Source: Aurantimonas sp. 22II-16-19i (GTDB lineage Bacteria; Pseudomonadota; Alphaproteobacteria; Rhizobiales; Rhizobiaceae). Taken from it: a DNA stretch of 64,000 nucleotides. The stretch lies in the NCBI RefSeq assembly GCF_002088275.1, contig NZ_AQQS01000002.1:124001-188000 (forward strand). The letters run 5' to 3'. The position numbers were made by a program, and so were the translations under genes. The notes under the pieces are model-generated. The model did not search any database. It saw only the letters and a program-made list of their open reading frames with translations, and was not told where the DNA came from. Of this stretch, positions 10,106-20,260 are shown piece by piece (the first letter of the stretch is position 1; every line of letters starts with the position of its first letter).

Positions 10106-12592
10106 TCAGACGACCTTGCCGGGGCCCGCCTGCCAGATGTCCGAGGCATATTCGCGGATCGACCGGTCGGACGAGAACCAGCTCATCCGCGCGGTGTTGC
10201 GGATCGCCTTGGTCTGCCACTCGTCCTGCCGCAGGAACAGGTCGTCGAGGCTGCGCTGGGTCTTCCAGTAGGCCTCGAAGTCGGCACAGATCATCCACCA
10301 GTCGTTGTTGTAGAGATTGGAGACGAGGGTGTGGTAGCGGGCCGGGCTCTCCGGCGCGAAGACGCCGGTCGAGATCGCATCCAGCGCCTCGCGCAGGAGC
10401 TGCGTGCGCTCGATGATCGAGCGACCGCTATGGGTCTCGCGCCGGCGCTGGGCGACCTCGTCGGCCTTGAGGCCGAAGATGAAGATGTTCTCCTCGCCGA
10501 CATGTTCGAGCATCTCGACATTGGCGCCGTCGAGCGTGCCGATGGTCAGCGCCCCGTTCAGCGCGAACTTCATGTTGCCGGTGCCCGACGCCTCGAGGCC
10601 CGCCGTCGAGATCTGCTCGGACAGATCGGCGGCCGGCATGATGATCTCGGCGAGGCTGACATTGTAGTTCGGGATGAACACCACCTTCAGGAGGTCGCGG
10701 ACCGACGGGTCGGAGTTGATCAGCCGGGCGACGTCGTTGGCGAGATGGATGATCTCCTTGGCCTGGACGTAGCTCGGCGCGGCCTTGCCGGCGAAGATCT
10801 TGACGCGGGGCGTCCAGTTCTTTTCCGGATGGGCGCGGATCTGGTTGTAGAGCGCGATCGCCTCGATGATGTTGAGGAACTGCCGCTTGTATTCGTGGAT
10901 GCGCTTGACCTGGATGTCGAAGATCGCATCCGGGTCGAGGCTGATGGCGAGCCGGTCGGAGATGAGGTCGGCGAGCCGGGCCTTGTTCGCCCGCTTCACG
11001 GCGGCGAAGCGATCCCGGAACGCGGCATCCTCCGCCAGCTTGTCGGCCTCGGCGATCTTGCCGATGTCGTCGAGGAAGCCCGGCCCGATCGCCTCGGTGA
11101 GCAGGCCCGTGAGCCCGGGGTTGCACTCCATCAGCCAGCGCCGCGGCGTCACCCCGTTGGTCTTGTTCTGGATGCGGTCGGGATAGAGCTGGTGGAGGTT
11201 CTGGAACACCGTCTCCTTCATCAGCTCGGTATGCAGCGCCGACACGCCGTTGACGGCATGGCTGCCGACGAAGGCGAGCTGGCCCATCCTGACGCGCCGG
11301 CCGTGGCCCTCGTCGATCAGCGAGATGGCGGAGATCTGCGCGCCGTCGAAGCCCTTGTCCTGGGACGCCTCGCGAATGACGTCGGCATTGATCTGGTAGA
11401 TGATCTGCATCTGGCGCGGCAACAGCCGCTCGAAGAGGTTGATCGGCCAGTGCTCCAGCGCCTCCGGCAGGAGGGTGTGGTTGGTATAGCCGAAGGTCGC
11501 GCGGGTGATCTTCCAGGCCTTCGCCCAGTCGTAGCCGTGGACGTCGACGAGCAGCCGCATCAGCTCGGCGACCGACACCGCCGGGTGGGTGTCGTTGAGC
11601 TGGATCGCGACCTTGTCGGGCAGGTTGTCGAGGCTGTCGTTCTCGCCGAGATGGCGGCGGATGATGTCCTGCAGCGAAGCGGCGGAGAAGAAATACTCCT
11701 GCCGCAGGCGCAGTTCCTGGCCGGCCTGATGGGAATCGGCGGGGTAGAGGACGCGGGTGATGGCCTCCGCCTTGTTCGATTCGACCAGGGCGCCGATGTG
11801 GTCACCGGAATTGAAGGCGTCGAGCAGGATCGGGTCGATCGCCTGGGCGCTCCACAGGCGCAGCGTGTTGACCTGATTGCCCCGCCAGCCGACGATCGGC
11901 GTGTCGAAGGCGACGGCGAGCACCCGCTCGGCCGGCCGCCAGACCTGGCGCGACGGCTTGCCCGGCTCGTTCTGCGTCATCACCTTGCCGCCGAAACCGA
12001 TCTCGTAGGACGATTCCCGCCGCTCGAACTCCCACGGGTTGCCGTGGACGAGCCAGGTCTCCGGCAGCTCGACCTGCGCCCCCTCGGCGATTTCCTGGCG
12101 GAAGAAGCCGTGGACGTAGCGGATGCCGTAGCCGACGCCCGGCACGCCGGTCGAGGCCATGGATTCCATGAAGCAGGCGGCGAGGCGTCCGAGGCCGCCA
12201 TTGCCGAGTGCCGCGTCCGGCTCGAGCAGCTCGACCATGTCGATGTCGACATTGTAGCGCTTGAGGGCCTCGCGGATCGGGCCGGTCAGCTGGAGATTGT
12301 TGATCGCGTCCCGCAAGAGCCGGCCGATCAGGAACTCCATCGACAGATAATAGACGCGCTTTTCCTTGGATTCGCGCACCCTGTCGGTGGTGGCGAACCA
12401 GTGGTCGATGATGTGGTCGCGCACGACGAGGGTCGTGGCACGCAGCCAGTCGTATTTGCGGGCCTGCTCGGGATGCTTGCCGATCGAGTAGGTCAGCTTC
12501 TCGACGATCTGCCGGGCCAGGGTGTCCGGGTCGTTTCGGCGCGGCTCGGGGACTTTCGCGCCGACGGCTTCGATCTCGGGACTAGCTGACAT
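10106..12592 (-). CDS. glgP: glycogen/alpha-glucan phosphorylase
   Basis: An 828-aa GT35 phosphorylase that releases glucose-1-phosphate from alpha-1,4-glucan ends using pyridoxal phosphate. The PLP lysine is Lys675 in ASGTGNMKFALNG, followed by LTIGTLDGANVE. The N-terminal ELLEPDAALGNGGLGRLAAC and GYGIRYVHGFF blocks are also typical. The ATG start shares one base with the stop of pgi (TGATG-type overlap), so translation is coupled. A longer frame reading back into pgi is rejected. Size is standard. By supplying glucose-1-phosphate to pgm two genes down, it links breakdown and synthesis in one transcript. Confidence 0.96.
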   Translation of the reverse strand: MSASPEIEAVGAKVPEPRRNDPDTLARQIVEKLTYSIGKHPEQARKYDWLRATTLVVRDHIIDHWFATTDRVRESKEKRVYYLSMEFLIGRLLRDAINNLQLTGPIREALKRYNVDIDMVELLEPDAALGNGGLGRLAACFMESMASTGVPGVGYGIRYVHGFFRQEIAEGAQVELPETWLVHGNPWEFERRESSYEIGFGGKVMTQNEPGKPSRQVWRPAERVLAVAFDTPIVGWRGNQVNTLRLWSAQAIDPILLDAFNSGDHIGALVESNKAEAITRVLYPADSHQAGQELRLRQEYFFSAASLQDIIRRHLGENDSLDNLPDKVAIQLNDTHPAVSVAELMRLLVDVHGYDWAKAWKITRATFGYTNHTLLPEALEHWPINLFERLLPRQMQIIYQINADVIREASQDKGFDGAQISAISLIDEGHGRRVRMGQLAFVGSHAVNGVSALHTELMKETVFQNLHQLYPDRIQNKTNGVTPRRWLMECNPGLTGLLTEAIGPGFLDDIGKIAEADKLAEDAAFRDRFAAVKRANKARLADLISDRLAISLDPDAIFDIQVKRIHEYKRQFLNIIEAIALYNQIRAHPEKNWTPRVKIFAGKAAPSYVQAKEIIHLANDVARLINSDPSVRDLLKVVFIPNYNVSLAEIIMPAADLSEQISTAGLEASGTGNMKFALNGALTIGTLDGANVEMLEHVGEENIFIFGLKADEVAQRRRETHSGRSIIERTQLLREALDAISTGVFAPESPARYHTLVSNLYNNDWWMICADFEAYWKTQRSLDDLFLRQDEWQTKAIRNTARMSWFSSDRSIREYASDIWQAGPGKVV

Positions 12593-14250
12593 CAGGCATT
12601 CCTCATGGATTGAATGGCGGCGACGAGCCCTTGGGTGGAGCCGTCGCGGCCGGTGGCTGCTGCGTCTCCGGTGACGATCGGAACGAGGGCGCTCGCCAGT
12701 TCCTTGCCGAGCTCGACGCCCCACTGGTCGAAGGCGTTGATCCCGTAGAGCTGCGCCTCGACGAACACCCGGTGCTCGTAGAGGGCGATCAGGGCGCCGA
12801 GGGTCCGCGGGTCGAGCGTGGCGTAAAGGAGGGTGAGGGACGGGCGGTTGCCGGTGAACACCCGGTGCGGCGCGATCTCGTCGGCCTCGGCGGCGGATTT
12901 TCCGGCATCGAGAAGCTGCTGGCGGGCTTCTTCGAGGGAGCGGCCCTTCATCAGCGCCTCGCTCTGGGCGAGGCAGTTGGCGAGGAGAAGATCCTGGTGG
13001 ACCGCCATGTCGGCGCCCTCATGGGCATTGGCGCCGACCATGAATTCGACCGGGATGACGTCGGTGCCCTGATGGATCAGCTGGAAGAAGGCATGCTGGC
13101 CGTTGGTGCCGGGCTCGCCCCAGACGACGGGCCCGCTGATCGCCACCGGCTGTCCCGCGAGATCGACGCCCTTGCCGTTGGATTCCATGTCGAGCTGCTG
13201 GAGATAGGCCGGGAAGCGGGCGAGGCGCTGGTCGTAGGGGATGATCGCGCGGGTCGGATAGCCCATCAGCGCCCGGTGCCAGTAGCCGACGAGGCCGAGA
13301 AGCACCGGCAGGTTCGTCTCCAGCGGCGCAGACTTGAAATGCTGGTCGACGTCGCGGGCGCCGGCGAGGAATTCGCGGAAGTCTTCCGGTCCGATGGCGA
13401 GCATCAGCGGCAGGCCGATCGCCGACCAGATCGAGTAGCGTCCGCCGACCCACTCCCAGAAGCCGAAGGTCCGGTCCGCGCCGATGCCGAACGCCTTGAC
13501 CTTGTCGAGGGCGGTGGAGACCGCGGCGAAATGATCCCCGACCGCGGCTTCCCCGAGCGCGGCGACGATCCAGCGCCGGGCCGTCGCCGCGTTGGTCATG
13601 GTCTCGATGGTGGTGAAGGTCTTGGAGGCGACGATGAACAGCGTCGTCTTCGGATCGAGGCCCTTCAGCGTATCGGCCATGTGGGCGCCGTCGACATTCG
13701 AGACGAAATGCGTGCGCGGGCCGTCATGATAGGGGGAAAGGGCGAGCGTCGCCATCACCGGGCCGAGATCGGAGCCGCCGATGCCGATATTGACGACGTC
13801 GGTGATCAGGTCGCCGCCCGAGCCGGCGATCTCGCCGTTGCGCACCTTGGTCGCGAAGTTCGACATGGCCGTCAGGACGTTCATCACGTCGGCGCTGACC
13901 GGATCGCCGTCCGCCCGGTAGGCGTCCGCGGGCTCGGCGCGCAGTGCGACATGGAGGACCGAGCGGTTCTCCGTCGCGTTGATGCGGGCGCCGGCGAACA
14001 TGGCGTCGCGCCTGGCCTCCACCTGGCGCGCCCGCGCGAGGTCGAACAGCGCCGTCAGCGTCTCGGCATCGATCGCCGTCTTGGAATAGTCGAGCAACAG
14101 GCCCGCGGCGGATGCCGAGAATGCCGCAAAGCGCGCCGGATCCGAAGCGAACAGCTGCCGGATTCCGGTGTCCCGGGCGGCCATGGCCCGTGCGGCGAGC
14201 ACCCGGGCGGGATCGCCGGAAATCTCATCGTGCGGTTGGGTCGTGCTCAT
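12592..14250 (-). CDS. pgi: glucose-6-phosphate isomerase
   Basis: A 552-aa enzyme that interconverts glucose-6-phosphate and fructose-6-phosphate. Conserved segments include [11 protein letters not shown] at 154-164, SKTFTTIET at 209-217, the signature [15 protein letters not shown] at 265-279 and [11 protein letters not shown] in the C-terminal third. It is the first gene of the minus-strand carbohydrate run and overlaps glgP by one base. This places the entry from gluconeogenesis at the head of the glycogen operon, a less usual arrangement. The reading frame is complete and of normal length. Confidence 0.95.
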   Translation of the reverse strand: MSTTQPHDEISGDPARVLAARAMAARDTGIRQLFASDPARFAAFSASAAGLLLDYSKTAIDAETLTALFDLARARQVEARRDAMFAGARINATENRSVLHVALRAEPADAYRADGDPVSADVMNVLTAMSNFATKVRNGEIAGSGGDLITDVVNIGIGGSDLGPVMATLALSPYHDGPRTHFVSNVDGAHMADTLKGLDPKTTLFIVASKTFTTIETMTNAATARRWIVAALGEAAVGDHFAAVSTALDKVKAFGIGADRTFGFWEWVGGRYSIWSAIGLPLMLAIGPEDFREFLAGARDVDQHFKSAPLETNLPVLLGLVGYWHRALMGYPTRAIIPYDQRLARFPAYLQQLDMESNGKGVDLAGQPVAISGPVVWGEPGTNGQHAFFQLIHQGTDVIPVEFMVGANAHEGADMAVHQDLLLANCLAQSEALMKGRSLEEARQQLLDAGKSAAEADEIAPHRVFTGNRPSLTLLYATLDPRTLGALIALYEHRVFVEAQLYGINAFDQWGVELGKELASALVPIVTGDAAATGRDGSTQGLVAAIQSMRNA

Positions 14251-14656
14251 GCGCCGTGTCCGTTCGCTTGTCGAGCGCGGCAGCGACCGCCCCGTGTCAG
14301 GTCAGAGGCGCCGATCCCGGACGCTTGTCGACGTTGGATTTATGCCTTGTCCGTAGGCAGCCGACAAGGCTGCCGTGAAACTGTTCGGCCGCCTGCCGAG
14401 GGTGCCTTCCAATGCTTTCCCGAAGCGCTCCAGATGTCACCGCATGGGTGCTCGGCACCGCTGCGGAAGCCCTATCTGCACGGCCTCGTCACCGCTGCCC
14501 CCTCTGCGCCCGACCCTTTGTTCCGACACCTGCCGCAGGGCAGGAGCATCTCACCCGACTGCGTAGCCAGGACGCGGTGTTCCATCCTCGGCAGCCGGCC
14601 GTCAAGTGGGTCGGCGGCCGGCGTGGCGGGAGGGCGATCGCCGGGGTGCTGCGCCC
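14251..14656. other. intergenic stretch, probable promoter region of the pgi-glg operon
   Basis: About 400 bases between the pgi start and the dehydrogenase stop, both on the minus strand. It should contain the pgi promoter. I find no convincing hexamer pair, no open frame with a ribosome binding site and no U-tract terminator here. Confidence 0.35.
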
Positions 14657-16015
14657 TCAGTCGATCGTGACCGTCTTGGCGTTCATGAAGGCGTGGATGC
14701 CTTCCTTCGACAGCTCTCGGCCGTAGCCGGAGCGCTTGACCCCGCCGAAGGGCAGGCGCGGATCGGAGGCGGTCATCCGGTTGACGTGGGTGCCGCCCTG
14801 GTCGAGCTCGCGCACGAAGCGCTCGATCTCGGGCGCCTCGTTGGTCCAGACCGACCCGCCGAGGCCGAAGTCCGAATCATTGGCAAGGGTGATCGCCTCG
14901 TCGATCGAGGCCACCTTGAAGAAGATCGCGCAGGGACCGAACAGCTCCTCGCGGTAGGCCGGCGCCTCCTCGCCGACATTCTCCAGCATCCCGGGCTTGA
15001 AGTAGAAGCCCTTGCCCTCGACCGCGCCGCCGGTTGTGAGCTTCGCACCGGCTTTCACCGAGCGCTCGATCTGGTCCTCCAGATCCTCGACGCCGGACTT
15101 CATCGCCACCGGCCCGATGTCCGTCGCGGCGTCCATGGGGTCGCCGACGGTCATCGCCTCCAGCTTCGCCCGGTAGCGGGCGGCGTAGTCGTCATAGACG
15201 TCTTCATGGACGATGAAACGCTTGGCGGCGATGCAGCTCTGGCCGTTGTTCTGCATGCGGGCGGTGACGCCGACGTCGACCGCCTTGGCGATATCGGCCG
15301 ATGGCATGACGATGAACGGATCCGAGCCGCCGAGTTCGAGGACGGTGGTCTTGATCTCCGAGCCCGCCGTCGCCGCGACGGCCGAACCGGCGCCCTCGCT
15401 GCCGGTGAGGGTCGCGGCACGGATCCGGCGATCGCGCAGGATCGGCTCGACCTTCTTCGACGAGATCAGCAGCGTCTGGAAGACACCCTGGGGCGCATCG
15501 GCTTCGAGCAGCACCTTCTCGATCTCGAGGGCGCACTGGCTGACATTGGAGGCGTGCTTGAGGAGCCCGACATTGCCGGCCATCAGCGCCGGGGCGATGA
15601 AGCGGAAGCACTGCCAGTAGGGGAAGTTCCAGGGCATTACCGCCAGCACCGGCCCGATCGGCAGATAGGCGACGTAGTTCCTGCCGGCAGGACCGGGGCG
15701 CTCGTCGTCGGCGATCATCGCCTCGCCGTGCTCGGCATAGTAGCGGCAGCCATTGGCGCATTTCTCGACCTCGGCGACGGCCTCCTTCAGCCGCTTGCCC
15801 ATTTCGAGCGTGGCGATGCGGGCAAGCTCGTCCTTGCGTCGTTCCAGGACGTCTGCCGTCCGCAGGAGGAGGTCGGCGCGCCGGCTGTAGGGTGTTTTGC
15901 GCCAGTCCCGATAGGCGAGTTCGGCATTCTCCAGCGCCCGCTCGACGTCGGCGTCGCTGTGGTCGGCGTAGTCCTCGATGACCTCGCCCGTCGCGGGGTT
16001 GATGCTTTTCGGCAT
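14657..16015 (-). CDS. NAD(P)-dependent succinate-semialdehyde-type dehydrogenase
   Basis: A 452-aa aldehyde dehydrogenase closest in look to the Sad/YneI group that oxidises succinate semialdehyde to succinate. It has PWNFPYWQ at 128-135, the Rossmann TGSEGAGSA at 204-212, the general base Glu227 in LELGG and the nucleophile Cys261 in [11 protein letters not shown]. The short start [13 protein letters not shown] at 16015 matches family N-termini; an extension to 16087 is arginine/proline-rich and unlikely. It is alone on its transcript, with a bidirectional terminator just upstream. Related aldehydes are possible substrates, so the exact specificity is inferred from overall resemblance. Confidence 0.85.
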   Translation of the reverse strand: MPKSINPATGEVIEDYADHSDADVERALENAELAYRDWRKTPYSRRADLLLRTADVLERRKDELARIATLEMGKRLKEAVAEVEKCANGCRYYAEHGEAMIADDERPGPAGRNYVAYLPIGPVLAVMPWNFPYWQCFRFIAPALMAGNVGLLKHASNVSQCALEIEKVLLEADAPQGVFQTLLISSKKVEPILRDRRIRAATLTGSEGAGSAVAATAGSEIKTTVLELGGSDPFIVMPSADIAKAVDVGVTARMQNNGQSCIAAKRFIVHEDVYDDYAARYRAKLEAMTVGDPMDAATDIGPVAMKSGVEDLEDQIERSVKAGAKLTTGGAVEGKGFYFKPGMLENVGEEAPAYREELFGPCAIFFKVASIDEAITLANDSDFGLGGSVWTNEAPEIERFVRELDQGGTHVNRMTASDPRLPFGGVKRSGYGRELSKEGIHAFMNAKTVTID

Positions 16016-16108
16016 GGTCGATGTCCCGGTCCCGTTGATCGCTGGCCGGCCGCTGCCATTCGGGCGGCACGGTCGCTCTTCTCGCAAGCTAGGGTGACGG
16101 AGCCAACG

Positions 16109-16143
16109 AAAAAGGCGGCGAATCCCGAGATCGACGCCTTTTT
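16109..16143 (-). terminator. bidirectional intrinsic terminator
   Basis: The perfect 9-bp arms AAAAAGGCG (16109-16117) and CGCCTTTTT (16135-16143) enclose a 17-base loop. Because each arm supplies an A or T run, the hairpin can end transcription on either strand. Its most likely client is the small minus-strand gene at 16174-16413 just upstream. Confidence 0.75.
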
Positions 16144-16173
16144 TATCAAGTTGATTGATTTATTTGCCGCAGT

Positions 16174-16413
16174 TCACGTCTTCCCGGCGGCCAGACGTTC
16201 GGCGGCAGTGTCCAGGGAGCGGAGGGTCGAGGGAATGAGCTCTTCGTCCCCCTCGTCGGCGGCGCCATGCTCGATGAAGGAGCGCCAGGCCTCGATGACC
16301 ATCTGCTTCTCGGTTTCCGAAAGGCGGCCGTCGGCCAGCACCTCGCTGGGGGAGCCATAGAGCCCGTGCCTGGGGTGGCTGTACTGCGCCCATCGGGGAA
16401 ATTGCATCGACAT
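16174..16413 (-). CDS. conserved 79-aa protein, paralogue 1
   Basis: A 79-aa soluble protein. Its core, YGSPSEVLADGRLSETEKQ then MVIEAWRSFIEH, is shared with the gene at 16797-17036 (YDSPDDVLKDDRLSATEKQ then AILEEWRSSLQH). Both end in a similar RSLDxAxERLAG stretch. Such short proteins with an SPxxVLxDxRLSxxEKxxILExW core are frequent in rhizobia; function is unknown. The pattern of a short acidic loop followed by two helices suggests a helical domain for protein binding. Start may be ATG 16413 or two codons later at 16407. A bidirectional terminator follows the stop. Confidence 0.7.
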   Translation of the reverse strand: MSMQFPRWAQYSHPRHGLYGSPSEVLADGRLSETEKQMVIEAWRSFIEHGAADEGDEELIPSTLRSLDTAAERLAAGKT

Positions 16414-16796
16414 CGAAAGGGTCCTGTCTGCGCCCCGGCCAACGACCGCGATCGGGCCGGGTGCGAAATCGTCGTTATCGTGGCGAGGACGCGATCCCCG
16501 CCGACGGGAAAGAGGTCATGACCGCTGCCGCTCTGACGGTTGATCGACTTGCGAGCCGACGATGCGCCCTGCCTGCCCATCGACGGGATGGGCGACGATG
16601 GCCGTCGCGGCTTCCCTTTCCAGGCACAGAACGATCCCGCCGCCTGCTTAGGCGAGAATCATGGGATCTCTCGGCAGGGTCTCGGCAGGCGATCGGAATC
16701 TCGCACGCCGGATGGACGCTGAAAACGCCTCGCCGTCGAGCGTGCCACTATGCCGCAGGTCGTGTAGTCCAGCAACTCTGCCACCTTGGCGCGTCG
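16414..16796. other. spacer between the two 79-aa paralogues
   Basis: No supported gene is present. Open frames across this stretch show no domain and no ribosome binding site. The spacer is large for a simple tandem duplication, so the paralogues are not a fresh copy. Confidence 0.35.
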
Positions 16797-17036
16797 TCAG
16801 CTGCGCATGCCGGCTAGGCGCTCGACCGCTTCGTCGAGGGAGCGGCTCGTCGCCTCGACCTGCGGCGCATCCGGATCGTTGTTGAGGATGTGCTGCAGGG
16901 AGGACCGCCACTCTTCGAGGATCGCCTGCTTCTCGGTGGCCGACAGGCGATCATCCTTCAGGACGTCGTCCGGACTGTCGTAGTTGCCGTGTTGCGCGTG
17001 GTCGAAACGGGCGTGCTTGAGGGCTTCGGTCGCCAT
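16797..17036 (-). CDS. conserved 79-aa protein, paralogue 2
   Basis: Same length and architecture as the gene at 16174-16413: N-terminal MATEALKHARFDHAQHGN, core YDSPDDVLKDDRLSATEKQ and AILEEWRSSLQHIL, and C-terminal SRSLDEAVERLAGMRS. The ATG at 17036 is preceded by an AGGAGA-type ribosome binding site, so the longer frame to 17189 is not used. Identity with its neighbour is moderate, meaning an old duplication with divergence mainly at the ends and in the linker (residues 46-58). Function is unknown; a regulatory or adaptor role would suit its size, but that is inference only. Confidence 0.75.
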   Translation of the reverse strand: MATEALKHARFDHAQHGNYDSPDDVLKDDRLSATEKQAILEEWRSSLQHILNNDPDAPQVEATSRSLDEAVERLAGMRS

Positions 17037-17198
17037 CGGGATGTCTCCTGAACTCGTCGTCTTCGCTCGGCCGCCTCCCGCCGGTGGTTGCCACCGCTGG
17101 TGGGCAAAGCCGTCATGAATTTGCAACGAGGAAGCCGCCGGATGGTTTCGCCGCGCCTTGCATCTGTCGGTCAGCGCTTTCGGCGCCAAGACGCGCGG

Positions 17199-17693
17199 TC
17201 AGCGCTCGATGCGGTAGGGCGCGTCGAGGAAGACCTCCTCGAGATTGGCGTCCGAGGCACCCCGGTCGACGATGAGAAAATCCGACGTCGCCTCGAGGGC
17301 GAGCAGCGGATGATGCCAGACCCCGGCCGCATAGTTGACGCCCTGGGTGCCGCTGGCGAGGAAGGCGAAGGGCTCGCCCGGCTTGCCCCCTGCATCCTTG
17401 GCGACGACGACGAGCCAGGGGCGGCCGGCGAGCGGAACGAAGGCCTGGCTGCCGAGCGGATGGCGCTCGAACATCGCGATCTCGACCGGCAGGGCGAAGG
17501 CCTGGCCGCGGAAGATCGAGATCAGCGGTCGGCCCCCGCCAGCCGCAACGTCGACGCGGGCGAGATCGTGATAGCGGGTGGTGGTGCCGGCGTTGATCAG
17601 CCGCTCCTCGGCACCGTCGGTCTCGATGACGTCGCCGAAGGGAGCGAAGGCGCTCTTGGTCAGCGGGCGGGGCCGGACGATGCGATCCGCCAT
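17199..17693 (-). CDS. allA: ureidoglycolate lyase
   Basis: A 164-aa cupin-fold enzyme that splits ureidoglycolate into glyoxylate and urea, the last step of allantoin use in this route. Family segments seen: [16 protein letters not shown] near the start, [14 protein letters not shown], and [16 protein letters not shown] with the conserved metal-site histidines. Length (about 160) is right. Its start overlaps the alc stop by one base, so it is translationally coupled. It is the third and last gene of the puuE-uraD/alc/allA operon, on the minus strand. Confidence 0.92.
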   Translation of the reverse strand: MADRIVRPRPLTKSAFAPFGDVIETDGAEERLINAGTTTRYHDLARVDVAAGGGRPLISIFRGQAFALPVEIAMFERHPLGSQAFVPLAGRPWLVVVAKDAGGKPGEPFAFLASGTQGVNYAAGVWHHPLLALEATSDFLIVDRGASDANLEEVFLDAPYRIER

Positions 17694-18712
17694 CAGGCCT
17701 TCTTTCCGTACAGCCTCAGGCGCGAAACGCCGCCGTCGGGGAAGATGTCGAGCCTGACATGCGTGACCGGCTCGCCGACCGGCTCGGCCGCGAACTTCTC
17801 CACATGATGGGCCGAGAGCTTCGCCTCTGCGACGATCAGCGGCCAGTCGCGGCTTGCCGCATCGACCGCTTCCACGCTCGCCTCGTCCCCGAGGCGGCCG
17901 GCCCGCAGCGTGAAGCGATCGGGATAGTTGCCCTTGAAGTGATTGGTGTCGATGGCGATGCGCTCGATCTGGCCGGCATGGCCGAGCTTCAGGACGCACC
18001 AGTCGTTGCCGGGCACGCGCCGGCGCGCCGTCTCCCAGCCGTCGGCCATCACCGGGGCCCGGCCGGGCGCCAGCATGTTGGCCGGATGGCCGTAATGGGC
18101 ATCGTTCCAGGCGACGGCCGTGCCGCCGTTCTCCATCGCGCCGAGGTCGATGGTCTCGTCCGGCGCAATGCTGCTCCAGTCCTTGGCGATCGTGCCAAAG
18201 ACCCGCAGCCGCGCGACGCCGCCGTCGGGGTAGATGTTGAGGCGCAGCCAGCGGACCGGCGCGTCGCTGCCGACCGTGAAGAGGTTGTGGCTGTCGCCCT
18301 TCAGGGGCGCGCGGGGGACGATCACGGCCCAGTCGGCCTCGCCCGGTTCCTCCGCCGTGTCGGCCGCCTCGATCATCGCCTCCGGCGGGAAGTTGCCGGT
18401 GAAGAAGGCGGTGTCGACGTCGATTGCGGCGATCGTGCCGCGCTGGCCGAGGCGAACGACCGCGTGGTCGTGGCCTTGGGTGCGCTTGCGCCGCGATTCC
18501 CAGCCGTCCATCCACTTGCCGTGATCGTCGAAGCGGTCGGGATAGAAGACCGGCGGTGCCGGATCCAGCATCCGGGACTTGTCGGCGAAGAAGTCGTCGG
18601 TGGCGAACGTCACCACGGTGCCGAGGCGGGGCTGGGCGAGGTCGACATAGCGCCGGGTGAGGTCTTGCGCCTCCGGCAGCGGGGCGGCGGTGACGAAACG
18701 CTCGGAACTCAT
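17693..18712 (-). CDS. alc: allantoicase
   Basis: A 339-aa allantoicase that hydrolyses allantoate to ureidoglycolate and urea. It contains the family's two homologous jelly-roll repeats: residues about 20-170, with [13 protein letters not shown] and [10 protein letters not shown], and about 190-335, with [16 protein letters not shown] and [20 protein letters not shown]. Both repeats carry an ID(V/T)xxFxGN(F/Y) motif. The start lies in a 14-bp tandem duplication, so two ATGAGTTCCGAGCG copies occur back to back; only the second (18712) is in frame. It overlaps puuE-uraD and allA, so all three form one coupled operon. Confidence 0.93.
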   Translation of the reverse strand: MSSERFVTAAPLPEAQDLTRRYVDLAQPRLGTVVTFATDDFFADKSRMLDPAPPVFYPDRFDDHGKWMDGWESRRKRTQGHDHAVVRLGQRGTIAAIDVDTAFFTGNFPPEAMIEAADTAEEPGEADWAVIVPRAPLKGDSHNLFTVGSDAPVRWLRLNIYPDGGVARLRVFGTIAKDWSSIAPDETIDLGAMENGGTAVAWNDAHYGHPANMLAPGRAPVMADGWETARRRVPGNDWCVLKLGHAGQIERIAIDTNHFKGNYPDRFTLRAGRLGDEASVEAVDAASRDWPLIVAEAKLSAHHVEKFAAEPVGEPVTHVRLDIFPDGGVSRLRLYGKKA

Positions 18713-20169
18713 CGCTCGGAACTCATGGGCTGTCTGCTTTCGAAGATGGATTTTATTCGGATGCGGGCGATCGTCTCGACCTCGCGGCAGGCGGTTGAAA
18801 ATTCCTCCTGCGGCTCGTTCGCCACGCGTCGCTCGAAGGCTGCGAGGATCGCCGCCTTGTCGAGGCCCTTCACCGCGACGATGAAGGGGAAGCCGAAGCG
18901 CTTCACATAGCGACTATTGAGATCGGCGAAGCGGGAGAGTTCGTCGGGCGTCAGGCGGTCGAGGCCGGCGCCGGCCTGTTCGGCCTTCGAATCCTCGGTC
19001 AGGTCGCCGGCGAGCGCCAGCCTGCCGGCGAGATCCGGATGGGCCTTCAGCACGTCGCGGCGTTCTTCCTCGCTGGCCTGGCGGAACGCCCGGTTCATCG
19101 CGGCCGACAAAGCGAGGGGCGTGTCGTGGGCGTCGCCGAGGCCGGCCTTGAAGCATCGTTTGGCAACGAAGGGCGAATGCTCGAAGACGCCGCCGAAGGT
19201 CGCGACGAATTCGGCCTTCGTCAGCCGGCTCGGCCGGAACCGCGGCGCATAGGGAAACCGCTCGCGCCAGTGCCGGGCGATGTCGATGCGCCGCGCCACC
19301 CAGACGTCGGGCTTCGACTTCACGTAGTCGAGGAAGCGGGCGAGCGCCGCGGCGCGGGCGGGCCGGCCGACCAGCCGGCAGTGCAGGCCGACATTCAGCA
19401 TCTTCGCCTGTCCGGCCGCGCCTTCCTCGTAGAGCGCGTCGAAGGCGTCCTTCAGATAGGCGAAGAACTGGTCGCCCGAGTTGAAGCCCTGGGGCGTTGC
19501 GAAGCGCATGTCGTTGGTGTCGAGGGTGTAGGGAATGATGAGATGCGGCCCGTGCGGGCCCTCCACCCAATAGGGCAGATCGTCGGCATAGCTGTCGGAG
19601 GAATAGGCGAAGCCGCCTTCCTCCATGACCAGCTTCAGCGTGTTGGCGGAGGGCTTGCCCTGATAGATGCCGAGCGGCCGCGAGCCGGTGACCGCCGTGT
19701 GGATGCGGACGGCATCGCGGATGTGCCGGCGTTCCTCCTCCTCCGGAAAGTCCTTGTATTCGAGCCATCGGAGCCCGTGGCTGGCGATCTCCCAATCGGC
19801 CTCGAGCATCGCCTCGACCGCTTCCGGATTGCGCTGGAGCGCGAGCGCGACGCCGTAGACGGTGACCGGCATGCCCCGTTCGGTGAACATCCGCCACAGC
19901 CGCCAGAAGCCAGCCCGCGAGCCGTATTCGTAGAGCGACTCCATGTTGAGGTTGCGCTGCCCGGGCCAGGGCTGCGCGCCGACGATTTCGGACAGCAGCG
20001 ACTCGGAGGCCGGATCCCCGTCGAGGATCGAACTCTCCCCGCCCTCCTCGTAATTGACGACGAACTGGACGCAGATCCTGGCATGACCCTCGCCGGACGG
20101 GTTCGGCCATTGCGGATCGGGCGGCGTCCGGCCGTAGCCGAGGAGATCGCGGGGATAGCGCTCTGTCAT
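18709..20169 (-). CDS. puuE: allantoinase PuuE fused to OHCU decarboxylase UraD
   Basis: A 486-aa fusion of two ureide enzymes. Residues 1-310 are the PuuE-type allantoinase (polysaccharide-deacetylase fold), with [26 protein letters not shown] and [12 protein letters not shown]. Residues 317-480 are 2-oxo-4-hydroxy-4-carboxy-5-ureidoimidazoline decarboxylase, with catalytic His331 in [10 protein letters not shown], then HPDLAGRLA and [14 protein letters not shown]. One chain therefore makes S-allantoin from OHCU and opens it to allantoate. Similar fusions are known in alphaproteobacteria. Its last five residues (MSSER) come from a duplicated copy of the alc start. It heads the operon; the hydroxyisourate hydrolase step is not encoded here. 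Confidence 0.92.
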   Translation of the reverse strand: MTERYPRDLLGYGRTPPDPQWPNPSGEGHARICVQFVVNYEEGGESSILDGDPASESLLSEIVGAQPWPGQRNLNMESLYEYGSRAGFWRLWRMFTERGMPVTVYGVALALQRNPEAVEAMLEADWEIASHGLRWLEYKDFPEEEERRHIRDAVRIHTAVTGSRPLGIYQGKPSANTLKLVMEEGGFAYSSDSYADDLPYWVEGPHGPHLIIPYTLDTNDMRFATPQGFNSGDQFFAYLKDAFDALYEEGAAGQAKMLNVGLHCRLVGRPARAAALARFLDYVKSKPDVWVARRIDIARHWRERFPYAPRFRPSRLTKAEFVATFGGVFEHSPFVAKRCFKAGLGDAHDTPLALSAAMNRAFRQASEEERRDVLKAHPDLAGRLALAGDLTEDSKAEQAGAGLDRLTPDELSRFADLNSRYVKRFGFPFIVAVKGLDKAAILAAFERRVANEPQEEFSTACREVETIARIRIKSIFESRQPMSSER

Positions 20170-20260
20170 GGGGGATCGCTTCGTGGACTGTCGACCGACA
20201 AGGGGTAGCGGCAGACGCGCGGCGGATCAATCGGGGAGGGCGGCCGTCACGAGACTTCCC

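Noticed and set aside
18714-18910. Separate short uraD gene downstream of puuE
   Set aside because: The decarboxylase region is continuous with puuE in one frame without a stop or internal start signal, so it is a fusion and not two genes.
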